The notes beneath the pieces were generated by a model. It saw only the letters and a program-made list of their open reading frames with translations, was not told the DNA's origin and searched no databases. From NCBI GenBank assembly GCA_902532015.1, contig CACAGI010000012.1:1-41013 (forward strand): DNA of 41,013 bases, written 5' to 3'. The position numbers and the translations under genes were made by a program. Positions within the stretch are counted from its first letter, which is position 1. Each line of letters opens with the position of its first letter. The stretch is from an uncultured SAR86 cluster bacterium. GTDB lineage: Bacteria > Pseudomonadota > Gammaproteobacteria > Magnimaribacterales > Magnimaribacteraceae. This document shows positions 8,307 through 15,897 of the stretch, one piece after another.

Positions 8307-9626
8307 ATGGATTTAATTAAATGGCCCTTTCTAAAACAAAGCTGGGGCATGGAAGTAGTCAGGTCTGAAGGACCATATCTTTACACCAAAGAAGGTCAAA
8401 AAATACTTGATGCAGCTGGAGGTGCCATAGTAAGTAATATAGGTTACGGAAGAGATGAAGTAGCCGAAGCAGTAAAAGAAGCTACTAAAAACAATTCATA
8501 TGTTTTACCTCCTTTTTTAACTCCTGAAAGAGAATCTCTTCTAGATGAGTTAAGAGAGTACTGGCTTCCATCGCACCTTTCTAGGATTCATCTCTCATCG
8601 GGAGGCTCAGAAGCTAACGAATCGGCCGTAAAACTTGCTATTCAATATCAAACCAGCAGAGGAAAACCTGAAAAGAATATTATTTTAACTAGAACCTTGT
8701 CTTACCACGGTACAACTTTAAATATGTCAGGTATATCAGGACACGCTGCAAGAAAAAGAGGACTAGAGGGTTATATTCCTAAAGCTCCCATGATAGAAAC
8801 GCCCTATCCCTTAAGATGCCCTATAGGAAGCTTCCATCCAGATGCTAAAGATTATTACCTCGATAACTTAAAAAAGGTAATAAAGGAAATAAGGCCTGAG
8901 AACATAGCAGGATTGTTAATGGAACCAATAAACGGATCAAGTGGAGGGGCAATAAGTCCTCCAGAGGGATATTGGGAAGAGGCCCAAAAGATTTTAATTG
9001 ATAATGACATACTCCTAATTGCTGATGAAGTCATGACAGGTTTTGGAAGAGTTGGAGAAGACTTTGCTAGTAATCTTTATAATTTAAAACCAGATATTTT
9101 AGTTGCTGGAAAAGGAATGGGAGGAGGCTATGCAGCTATTGGAGGAACCTACAGTACGGATAAAATAGCGGATTCTATAATGGCAGCGGGTTATGAAGTT
9201 ATGTTTCATACTTTCGCAGCCCTACCCCAATCATGCGCTGCCTCTTCAGCAGTTCTTAAAATTCTAAGGGAAGAAGAGCTATGTGATCGAGTCAATCCCC
9301 TCAGTGAAAAAATTATTGATAAGTTAAATTCCGCTATAGGGCAACATCCTAATGTAGCGGAAATAAGAGGAAAAGGCTTACTGATTGGAATAGAGATAGT
9401 GAAAGAAAAGGATGGTTTGGTTTGTTTTGATGAAAAGGAAAAGATAACTTCTCAAATAATGATGAAAGGTTTAGAAGAAGGAGTCTTTCTTTATCCAGGG
9501 GGCACGGGAGAATATAGAGATATTATTTGCTTAGGGCCTGCTTTTACAATTGGGGATGAAGAAATAGAATTAATGATAAATGCAGTTAAAAAATCTCTAC
9601 ACTTTATAGCCGATAAATATTCTTAA
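8307..9626 (+). CDS. Class III PLP-dependent aminotransferase (omega-aminotransferase type)
   Basis: This is a fold-type I PLP enzyme of 439 residues. The PLP site is complete: SSGGSEANESAVKLA (97-111) for phosphate binding, YHG at 133-135, ADEVMTGFGR with D240 and E241 contacting the PLP pyridine nitrogen, and the Schiff-base lysine K269 in AGKGMGGGYAAIGG. The overall layout is that of omega-amino acid:pyruvate or diaminobutyrate-type transaminases. It would move an amino group between an amine or omega-amino acid and a keto acid in the cytoplasm. An AAGG site about 7 nt before the ATG supports the start. It sits between the Nramp-like transporter and a glycosidase that begins 3 nt after its stop, which suggests a shared substrate pathway, but the true amino donor cannot be read from sequence. 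Confidence 0.92.
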   Translation: MDLIKWPFLKQSWGMEVVRSEGPYLYTKEGQKILDAAGGAIVSNIGYGRDEVAEAVKEATKNNSYVLPPFLTPERESLLDELREYWLPSHLSRIHLSSGGSEANESAVKLAIQYQTSRGKPEKNIILTRTLSYHGTTLNMSGISGHAARKRGLEGYIPKAPMIETPYPLRCPIGSFHPDAKDYYLDNLKKVIKEIRPENIAGLLMEPINGSSGGAISPPEGYWEEAQKILIDNDILLIADEVMTGFGRVGEDFASNLYNLKPDILVAGKGMGGGYAAIGGTYSTDKIADSIMAAGYEVMFHTFAALPQSCAASSAVLKILREEELCDRVNPLSEKIIDKLNSAIGQHPNVAEIRGKGLLIGIEIVKEKDGLVCFDEKEKITSQIMMKGLEEGVFLYPGGTGEYRDIICLGPAFTIGDEEIELMINAVKKSLHFIADKYS

Positions 9627-9629
9627 TAA

Positions 9630-10871
9630 ATGAACATTAAAGAAGGGAACTTAGCGAAATTAGAAAAATCAACTCTGAAAATCGCTAAAAAGAAGATAGT
9701 TCCAAGTATCATTTCAGACTCGAAAGGTCAGCCCCTAATGAGAATGGGCACTGGCGGCAGATTTGATAATTTTTTTTTCTGGGATACTGCCTTTACTACA
9801 ATCTGGGGGCGTTACTTTCTTGATTGTTTGCCAATTGAGAATTCTCTGGACAACTTATACGCGGCAAGAACAGAAGAAGGTTTTATATCCCGAGAATATA
9901 ATTCAAAAGGAGAGCCCATATGGCATCATAATCATCCTATTGCATTTTCACCTCCCCTTCTTACTTGGGCAGAACTGTGTTTATTTCAAATAACTCAAGA
10001 TTATTTTAGGCTTCGTAAAATATTTCCTTATTTAAAAACTCACCATGACTTCTGCACAGATCAATACCAGGCATCAGATGGACTCTTTATAGGAGATGCC
10101 TTAGGGAGCGGAATGGATAATCTAAAGAGATATCCAAATTCATGGAATTTTAGTAAAGACGGAATAGAGTTAAAACCTGAATGGGTACATTCAATGTATC
10201 GACCTCATATAAATAAGCTAGGACCAAGCCATCAATTTAGGTGGAATTCTCAAGGTCGTTGGATAGATCTTTCATGTCAAATGGCATTTGATGCTAAATG
10301 CCTAAGCGAAATGGCTGCCTTAATAGATTTGAAACAAGAGTCAGAGCATTATAAAGAAAGACATGAAAGACTAGCAGAGATAATTAATGAAAAATGCTGG
10401 AATGAAGAGCATCAATTTTATTTTGATCTAGGTTATGACAAACAAATCATTAGATACCATATAGGAAGTTATTGGGCTTTGTTATCAGGAGTGGTTCCAA
10501 AATCAAAGCAAGAGGGGTTTGTTTCTCATCTGTCAGATAATAAAAAATTTGATACTCCAGTCCCGGTTCCTAGCTTGTCTGTCAATGATCCAGATTTTTC
10601 CAGTGACGGTAAATATTGGAGAGGGAGTAGTTGGCACCCTACCACCTACATGGTTATCAAGGGACTAGAAGACAATGGTTTCAGAGAAAAAGCTACCGAG
10701 ATATCACTAAAGTGTGTAAATGCAAATCTTATCTTGTATGAGCAAACAAATACTTTATGGGAGAACTTATCACCTCTTAGTCCGGAACCTGGAAACCCTT
10801 CTCAACCTGACTTCTGTGGTTGGGCTGGTCTTAGCAGTGTAGCCATTCCTCGTGAATTTTTAAAAGAATGA
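9630..10871 (+). CDS. (alpha/alpha)6-barrel glycoside hydrolase, GH63/GH37-like (MGH1 type)
   Basis: This 413-residue protein resembles the mannosylglycerate/glucosylglycerate hydrolase branch of GH63 and trehalases of GH37. Visible marks are RFDNFFFWDTAF (44-55), a GSGMDN block with D163 as the likely general acid, GRWIDLSCQMAFDAKCLSEMA, W-RGSSWHPTTYMVIKGL (330-346), and LWENLSP with E378 as the likely base. The closing FCGWAGLSSVAIP is also typical. No signal peptide is present, so it acts in the cytoplasm on an imported or internal glycoside. Residue roles are inferred by analogy with these families. It lies 3 nt after the aminotransferase, as the last gene of the trio. Trehalose, glucosylglycerate or another compatible-solute glycoside are all possible substrates. 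Confidence 0.82.
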   Translation: MNIKEGNLAKLEKSTLKIAKKKIVPSIISDSKGQPLMRMGTGGRFDNFFFWDTAFTTIWGRYFLDCLPIENSLDNLYAARTEEGFISREYNSKGEPIWHHNHPIAFSPPLLTWAELCLFQITQDYFRLRKIFPYLKTHHDFCTDQYQASDGLFIGDALGSGMDNLKRYPNSWNFSKDGIELKPEWVHSMYRPHINKLGPSHQFRWNSQGRWIDLSCQMAFDAKCLSEMAALIDLKQESEHYKERHERLAEIINEKCWNEEHQFYFDLGYDKQIIRYHIGSYWALLSGVVPKSKQEGFVSHLSDNKKFDTPVPVPSLSVNDPDFSSDGKYWRGSSWHPTTYMVIKGLEDNGFREKATEISLKCVNANLILYEQTNTLWENLSPLSPEPGNPSQPDFCGWAGLSSVAIPREFLKE

Positions 10872-10879
10872 ATAGAGAT

Positions 10880-11527
10880 TTACCTAAATCGCTTGAAAGT
10901 ATTAAAAAATAAAGCAATCCCAGAAAGTGAACTTAGCAAAGCCAATACTGAGAAGATCTTCAATAGTATGTTGTTTATATTGTCTCTTTCTCTGTAATCA
11001 ATTATGTGAGCTCCCCAAAGAAAATCCCAAACCCTCCAAGAATCAGATCTAATAGCAACTATTTTCCCTGACATAACATCAACATATACATTGGAATTAT
11101 CTGTTGAGTTAGTTTTGACCTTATAGATGGGTAATTCTCTTCCTCTAAATTCTGACCTTGCTGAGGATTTGTTTATCTTAAATGCATCTATAGGAGAAAG
11201 AGTGGTCTTTGACTTCACAATTTCAATGACCTGATTATTATTTAATGCAATAACTTGATTACCAAATAAATCCTGGTACTTAATTCCACTATCTGTCTCT
11301 ACTTTTACAATCCACTTGTTTAGCCTTTTAAAAATTTCGATATTTTTTGCATTCAAACTAATATTTAAATTTTCTATTTCAATACTGGAAGACTTGTCTG
11401 CAATAATGTACTGCTCACCTCTTACTAGCTCTATTTTATTAAAAGCAAAATAAATTCCAGAGATGGTCCATAACAATAGTTGTATTGAAATGATCAAGCT
11501 TAAATACTTGTGAAATACTCGAACCAT
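10880..11527 (-). CDS. PepSY-domain / PepSY-associated membrane protein
   Basis: The 215-residue protein has a transmembrane helix at each end (about 9-29 and 187-208), with the soluble part between them presumably periplasmic. The N terminus (VFHKYLSLIISIQLLLWTISGIYF) is characteristic of PepSY-associated TM proteins. DVMSGKIVAIRSDSWRVWDFLWGAHIIDYRERDN is split by the family into a PepSY-like strand pair and the W-x-x-D-F-L-W-x-x-H-x-x-D-Y motif before the last helix. Family members often sit beside iron, copper or heme handling genes. Its start lies 8 nt after the stop of the Met/His-rich lipoprotein, so the two form a unit. It converges on the glycosidase with 8 nt between stops. The molecular role is not established. 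Confidence 0.75.
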   Translation of the reverse strand: MVRVFHKYLSLIISIQLLLWTISGIYFAFNKIELVRGEQYIIADKSSSIEIENLNISLNAKNIEIFKRLNKWIVKVETDSGIKYQDLFGNQVIALNNNQVIEIVKSKTTLSPIDAFKINKSSARSEFRGRELPIYKVKTNSTDNSNVYVDVMSGKIVAIRSDSWRVWDFLWGAHIIDYRERDNINNILLKIFSVLALLSSLSGIALFFNTFKRFR

Positions 11528-11535
11528 ATAAACCC

Positions 11536-12618
11536 TTAAATTGACAGTTTGTAAGCAAGGCTAAAGCTATTCTTTATTTCCATTTGAGGTCCATTTAAAT
11601 CTTGTTTCACTGGAACTAAATATTCAAAGCCCAAAGCATTTTTATGATTGATCTGTAAATTCAACCCAAAAGAAAGGTTTGTATATTTTCCACCATAATT
11701 ACTTGGATCAGCTGCTTGAGTAGGAGCATTAATTGTAAGATTCCTTCCTTCAATCTTTTTAATTTTTTTATAATTTAAATTAAGCAATGCAGAAACGTTT
11801 GAAGAAACTTTCTTAGATAACCAAAAACTTAAATCTGAAGTATCACCAAAATTCCAATCTTTCTTTATTAGAGGGGATTTCTTTTTTATCTGACCTCCAA
11901 AATTAATATTATGCCCTTTACTCACAACAGTAAATGCGGTCAACAAACAAGTAGATTGATCTCCAGATTGCATAGCGTAAGGCAGAGTCATATTAGTTTT
12001 CATGTTCATTGCATTGATGACATTCTTAGTAATATCATTTTTTCCCAATGATTTATCTAAACCAATTTCCACATTCATTCTAAAATTATCTCTTTCTTCT
12101 AATTTAATAAATGAGGAAATACTTACGTTAGATAAGTCAGAGGTATCTGAGTTCATGGTTCTTAAAAATTCTCTACTACCCATAGGGCTATACATATTCT
12201 GAGACATTTCCTTACTAGCAAAATTAGCCATCAACATAAAAGTATATCTATCGTTTGGTACGTACATGGACTCAAGCATTGTCATTTTCATATCCATTTT
12301 CTTGGGAACGACTGACAAATAAGGCATTCTTTCACTAAAGCTATAAGGGTTAAGAAAAGAAATTATTTCTTGATCAGATAATGTATCACCCCTATTACTA
12401 TTTCTGTCCATAGACATTTTCATATGTCGCAAGGCGATCATAAAATGACCTGCTTCGTGAGTTCCTGCTTCCATTACGGAAATAGGTACAGTCGATACTT
12501 CATGGTGCATAGAATGATCGCGCATCTTGGAGTGATCGTGACTCATGGGGTCAGATTGATCACAAGCTAAAATTACAAGAGAAGAAGACATTAAAAATGT
12601 AACTAATAATTTTTTCAT
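11536..12618 (-). CDS. Met/His-rich lipoprotein, probable outer-membrane beta-barrel
   Basis: The 360-residue protein begins with a lipoprotein signal: a basic start, a hydrophobic stretch and ILAC with C19 as the acylated residue. Immediately after comes a Met/His-rich segment (MSHDHSKMRDHSMHHEV, residues 25-41), a likely soft-metal-binding stretch. The rest alternates polar and hydrophobic residues and ends in SLAYKLSI, as in outer-membrane barrels. The block M-A-G-THEAGHFMIALRHMKMSMD followed by YMYVPNDRYTFMLMANF-type strands recalls a family found beside copper-resistance genes and annotated as phenol meta-pathway-like transporters. Asp at +2 after the Cys would favour inner-membrane retention by the E. 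coli Lol rule, which conflicts with a barrel. A 26-nt leader without a Shine-Dalgarno separates it from the tRNA. Function is inferred. Confidence 0.72.
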   Translation of the reverse strand: MKKLLVTFLMSSSLVILACDQSDPMSHDHSKMRDHSMHHEVSTVPISVMEAGTHEAGHFMIALRHMKMSMDRNSNRGDTLSDQEIISFLNPYSFSERMPYLSVVPKKMDMKMTMLESMYVPNDRYTFMLMANFASKEMSQNMYSPMGSREFLRTMNSDTSDLSNVSISSFIKLEERDNFRMNVEIGLDKSLGKNDITKNVINAMNMKTNMTLPYAMQSGDQSTCLLTAFTVVSKGHNINFGGQIKKKSPLIKKDWNFGDTSDLSFWLSKKVSSNVSALLNLNYKKIKKIEGRNLTINAPTQAADPSNYGGKYTNLSFGLNLQINHKNALGFEYLVPVKQDLNGPQMEIKNSFSLAYKLSI

Positions 12619-12624
12619 TTGTTT

Positions 12625-12640
12625 ATAAAAATATTTTTAT
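12625..12640. repeat. 16-bp perfect AT palindrome between tRNA-Ala and the lipoprotein gene
   Basis: ATAAAAATATTTTTAT is a perfect inverted repeat (8 + 8, no loop) in the 26-bp space between the tRNA 3' end and the lipoprotein start. It contains only A and T, so an RNA hairpin would be weak. It may be a protein site, part of an AT-rich UP/-10 region, or chance in AT-rich DNA. Confidence 0.5.
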
Positions 12641-12644
12641 GAAA

Positions 12645-12720
12645 TGGTGGAGCCAGTCGGGATCGAACCGACGACCTCATCCGTGCAAGGGATGCGCTCT
12701 CCCAGCTGAGCTATGGCCCC
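12645..12720 (-). tRNA. tRNA-Ala (anticodon UGC)
   Basis: On the minus strand this 76-nt segment folds as a full cloverleaf. The acceptor stem is GGGGCCA paired with TGGCTCC and includes the G3:U70 pair that identifies alanine tRNA. The D arm holds AGCTCAGCTGGGAGAGC, the anticodon stem is CATCC/GGATG around the loop CTTGCAC (anticodon TGC), and the T arm holds GGTTCGATCC. The 3' CCA is encoded in the gene. It stands alone here, not within an rRNA operon, and is followed on the same strand by the lipoprotein gene. Confidence 0.98.
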
Positions 12721-12734
12721 ACTTTGGGTTGCGT

Positions 12735-12763
12735 AGATTAACAAAAACTTGATCAATTTGTAA
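12735..12763 (-). promoter_or_regulatory. Candidate tRNA-Ala promoter
   Basis: On the minus strand TTACAA (12763-12758) and TAATCT (12740-12735) are separated by 17 nt and lie 14 nt before the tRNA 5' end. The bases after the -10 include a CGC, as in stable-RNA discriminators. The match is moderate. Confidence 0.35.
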
Positions 12764-12772
12764 TAAGAGATA

Positions 12773-13447
12773 CTACCCGATTGCGGAATTTATCTTTTCC
12801 AAAGTTTCTTTTTGATCTAAATCTTTTGTTAATTTGTAATGAGGATGACCTAATGTTGCTAAATCTTTTGCAACTTCAATAGCTCTAGAATCAAGTTTAT
12901 CAGCACCCACAATCTCATCCAGATAACCAGCGTCTACTGAATCTGAAAGTTGATATGCTTCAGCACAAAGAATAGCTCTGTACCAATGTGGTTTAGCTAT
13001 TCGAGACTTTGCAATTTGTAATATTGGGGTAGGTATGGACATATTATTTCTAGTTTCATTGGCTTGCACTATAAATTCACCATTAATGCCTATTCTATAA
13101 TCAGCACAACACAGCATGAAAGCACCTAGAGCAATGGCATGGCCTGTACAGGCAGCTATAACCGGTCTAGGAAAACTATATACTCTGGCAAGTAGTTTAA
13201 AACCGCCTGAACCTAGTCTGGCCATAGAATCACTATCTCCACCTTGCATTACTTTTAAATCAAACCCAGCTGAGAAAATTCCTTCTTTACCTTTTATCAA
13301 TAAAGAACCTTTGTCTTCAGGTACTTGATCTAATAGAGCATTTAACTGATCTATCATCTCTAGTGAAAAGACATTAACCTTTCCATCATTTAAAGTGATA
13401 ATAGAAACATCTCCTTCTGTTGTTAGCGTGGCTAAATTATCTGACAT
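12773..13447 (-). CDS. Enoyl-CoA hydratase/isomerase-family (crotonase) protein
   Basis: The short 224-residue crotonase-fold protein binds an acyl-CoA in the cytoplasm. The first oxyanion segment is visible as EGIFSAGFDLKVMQGGD (55-71), and the second as ACTGHAIALGAFMLCCADYRIG. Aligned by eye with rat mitochondrial crotonase, the position of E144 holds Phe while the E164 position falls on the Glu of VQANETR. Loss of one catalytic Glu is typical of isomerases, thioesterase-like or decarboxylase-like members, so hydratase activity is uncertain. An AAGGAG ribosome site 5 nt before the ATG fixes the start. It diverges from the SDR gene over a 72-bp gap. Its CoA substrate is unknown. Confidence 0.88.
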   Translation of the reverse strand: MSDNLATLTTEGDVSIITLNDGKVNVFSLEMIDQLNALLDQVPEDKGSLLIKGKEGIFSAGFDLKVMQGGDSDSMARLGSGGFKLLARVYSFPRPVIAACTGHAIALGAFMLCCADYRIGINGEFIVQANETRNNMSIPTPILQIAKSRIAKPHWYRAILCAEAYQLSDSVDAGYLDEIVGADKLDSRAIEVAKDLATLGHPHYKLTKDLDQKETLEKINSAIG

Positions 13448-13468
13448 ATTTACTCCTTAATATATTTT

Positions 13469-13497
13469 TATATAGATAATAGCATTAAGATTAACAA
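13469..13497 (-). promoter_or_regulatory. Candidate promoter of the crotonase gene
   Basis: In the divergent 72-bp gap, minus-strand TTGTTA (13497-13492) and TATATA (13474-13469) are 17 nt apart, each 4 of 6 to the sigma-70 consensus, about 21 nt before the start codon's AAGGAG-preceded leader. Motif reading only. Confidence 0.35.
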
Positions 13498-13519
13498 TAA
13501 ATAATAAGAAGATTAGAAA

Positions 13520-14299
13520 ATGAGTAAGCCAAGCAAGTTATCAAGATCAATTAAAGGAAGAGTTACATTAATTACAGGAGCAGGAAGCGGAATGGGAAAA
13601 GCAACTGCTCAAGTTTTCGCTAGTGAGGGGGCTAAAGTAATTGTTACCGATGTAAATGAAGAAAATGCTAAAAAAGTAAGTGAACAAATTCAATCTGATG
13701 GTGGTGAGTCTTTAGCAATTTCACTCGACGTTACAAATGAAACTGAAATAAATGAATGTATTTCTAAAACTATAGATTCTTTTGGACAATTAGATCATCT
13801 AATTAATAATGCAGGAATTGCAGCTCCGATAAATATTCACGATGAAAATTATACGGATGTTTGGCAAAAAACAATGGACGTTGTTTTAACTGGACAAACT
13901 AAACTAATCAGATCAGCTTTAAAATATTTACTTGAATCTGATGCTGCTCGCATAGTCAATATTTCTTCAACAGAAGGATTTGGTGCTACTCCTAACCATA
14001 GCCCGTATACTGCAGCTAAACATGGTGTGATTGGTTTAACAAGATCGCTGGCTTTAGAGCTTGGACCTAAAGGAATAACAGTTAACTGCATCTGCCCAGG
14101 GCCAATTAATACCAACATGACTGCTGCAATTAATGAAAAGGACAAAGCAACCTTTGCAAGACGAAGGGTAGGCCTTAAACGATATGGCGAGCCTGATGAG
14201 GTGGCCCATGCAACTTTGAATCTATGCCTACCAGCATCTTCATACATTAATGGAGTTGCACTGCCAGTTGATGGAGGGCTATCAATTCGAAGAGCTTAG
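13520..14299 (+). CDS. Short-chain dehydrogenase/reductase (classical SDR)
   Basis: This classical SDR of 259 residues has the Rossmann motif TGAGSGMG (19-26), the adenine-ring Asp of LDVT, NNAG (96-99), the active serine in NISSTEG (149-150), and Y163-x-x-x-K167. D44 at the end of strand 2 (IVTDVNEEN) favours NAD(H) over NADP(H). The C terminus VDGGLSIRRA is typical of 3-hydroxyacyl-CoA or alcohol dehydrogenase-like members. It would oxidise or reduce a secondary alcohol/ketone in the cytoplasm. It diverges from a crotonase and converges on a carboxylesterase, so an acyl-CoA or ester-derived alcohol is plausible. The substrate itself is not readable. Confidence 0.92.
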   Translation: MSKPSKLSRSIKGRVTLITGAGSGMGKATAQVFASEGAKVIVTDVNEENAKKVSEQIQSDGGESLAISLDVTNETEINECISKTIDSFGQLDHLINNAGIAAPINIHDENYTDVWQKTMDVVLTGQTKLIRSALKYLLESDAARIVNISSTEGFGATPNHSPYTAAKHGVIGLTRSLALELGPKGITVNCICPGPINTNMTAAINEKDKATFARRRVGLKRYGEPDEVAHATLNLCLPASSYINGVALPVDGGLSIRRA

Positions 14300-14311
14300 T
14301 GAGCTTAATAA

Positions 14312-15847
14312 TTAAATAACTTTTTTAAGTAATTCGTATATTTCTAATCTAGAAATATCTTTTTCCCCTATGTATGGTCCAAGCTCATGCCAAACATCTT
14401 TAGTAGATTTCATCTTTTCCCATTTAGGTAAATCAGGATTGTTTGGATCACCTAACTTTGCAAGATTAGTCCAATAGGAAAGCATGCAATCTGATAATTT
14501 TTGATCTTCTATAGGTCCTAGACCACCTACTCCAAAGACATAACCTATCTCATAAGCATGAAATGAGCCTAGAACTTCTCCGGTTTCACCTGAAGGTTTT
14601 TGATTAAAATGATAGAAGTAAATTTCTTCCTCTCTTTCTGCCATTGCTTTTGCTGCAAAATAAGAAGGAGCACCAAATAAGGAATCTCCTAAAAGTCTTT
14701 TACTTGAATTTATCATCTCTTCCTTATTAGTCGCAGGATATATAGAAAGAATCTTTTCTTCATCATCTCCAAATCGTTGTTTAATAATATTTAAATACTT
14801 TTCTACTGTATCTACCGGAGGCGGTTCATCAGGTAAAGGACTACCCCAATAAAGAGCCGTACCTTCATCGGCATTAGTTCCAATGATCGTAGGTACTTTG
14901 TGGTTAATTCCTTCTTCAAATCCTTGAATAACAGGTGATAGCATAGAAATATTATCGACATAAAGAGAAGACGGGAATCCTATACCTTTTTGTATTATTT
15001 CTTGAACAGGTAACTCTCTCATCTTATCTATCTGGTCAGGACTATCCTCAACACCGCAAGCATTACAAAATGATTTACCAACCATACTGCCAGTCATGCC
15101 CATTTCATTTAGTTCATACGCATTTAAAGCCATTCTTGCAAATCCACCACTTTGAACTATAGCTTGATGAAATAATCCCTTAGATAAAGGTGATACTAAA
15201 AGAGCTGCAACCGATAAGCCCCCAGCTGATTCTCCAAAGATAGTTATATTTTCCGGGTCTCCTCCAAAACTTCCTATATTCTTATTCACCCACTCCAAGG
15301 CTTTAATTTGATCTAACAATCCAAAATTTGTAGTGCAATCATCACTTTTATTGTTTAAGGCTGGGTGTGCAAAAAAGCCTAATTCTCCTAATCTATAATT
15401 AATTGTTACTAAAACTATATCTTTGCTTAATATCCCATCTGGGAGGTAGGGATCCCCAGAACCATACCTAAGAGCACCTCCATGTATCCAAAACATTACG
15501 GGTAACTTTTCTTTGGGGCTGACGTCTGGACTAAAAACGTTTAAACGCAAACAATCTTCCGATTCTATAGGGGTTTCTGCTTCAGGAACTTCCGCACCAT
15601 AGGCCTTAGCTATGCTTCCTCGAAAACCACCCTCTCCCATTCTAAATTGCGGACATTGAGGGCCAAAAGAAGAGGCATCAAAAGATTTAGACCAAGGTTC
15701 AGGTTCTTGGGGAGCACGCCATCTATTATCACCTGAAGTATCTGCGCCATAAGGTATGCCTTTAAAGTAAGAACCATTAGATTTTTTTATCCCTGTAATA
15801 TCTCCTAGGTGAGAAGAAATTGTTATTGTTTCCTTTTTATTGTTCAT
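14312..15847 (-). CDS. Type-B carboxylesterase (para-nitrobenzyl esterase family)
   Basis: This 511-residue esterase belongs to the cholinesterase/carboxylesterase branch of alpha/beta hydrolases. Visible features are the N-terminal G-x-x-KGIPYG block, EDCLRLNVF (97-105), the oxyanion hole in FWIHGGAL, the nucleophile elbow GESAGG with S207, the acidic residue in GTNADEG, and the catalytic His in GSFHAYEIGYVFG. No signal peptide is seen, so the enzyme is probably cytoplasmic, unlike many family members that are secreted. It would hydrolyse carboxylic esters. It converges on the SDR gene with 12 nt between stops and is divergent from the nucleoside hydrolase across 50 bp. No Shine-Dalgarno is evident before the ATG, only an A-rich tract. 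Confidence 0.93.
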   Translation of the reverse strand: MNNKKETITISSHLGDITGIKKSNGSYFKGIPYGADTSGDNRWRAPQEPEPWSKSFDASSFGPQCPQFRMGEGGFRGSIAKAYGAEVPEAETPIESEDCLRLNVFSPDVSPKEKLPVMFWIHGGALRYGSGDPYLPDGILSKDIVLVTINYRLGELGFFAHPALNNKSDDCTTNFGLLDQIKALEWVNKNIGSFGGDPENITIFGESAGGLSVAALLVSPLSKGLFHQAIVQSGGFARMALNAYELNEMGMTGSMVGKSFCNACGVEDSPDQIDKMRELPVQEIIQKGIGFPSSLYVDNISMLSPVIQGFEEGINHKVPTIIGTNADEGTALYWGSPLPDEPPPVDTVEKYLNIIKQRFGDDEEKILSIYPATNKEEMINSSKRLLGDSLFGAPSYFAAKAMAEREEEIYFYHFNQKPSGETGEVLGSFHAYEIGYVFGVGGLGPIEDQKLSDCMLSYWTNLAKLGDPNNPDLPKWEKMKSTKDVWHELGPYIGEKDISRLEIYELLKKVI

Positions 15848-15897
15848 CTTTTTTTTCTTTCTTGTTATTGTTATTAATATTACATCAATGATTCAAA

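Noticed and set aside
13116-13328. A 70-residue frame antisense to the crotonase
   Set aside because: It is a shadow of the conserved crotonase codons, without a start signal or motif.
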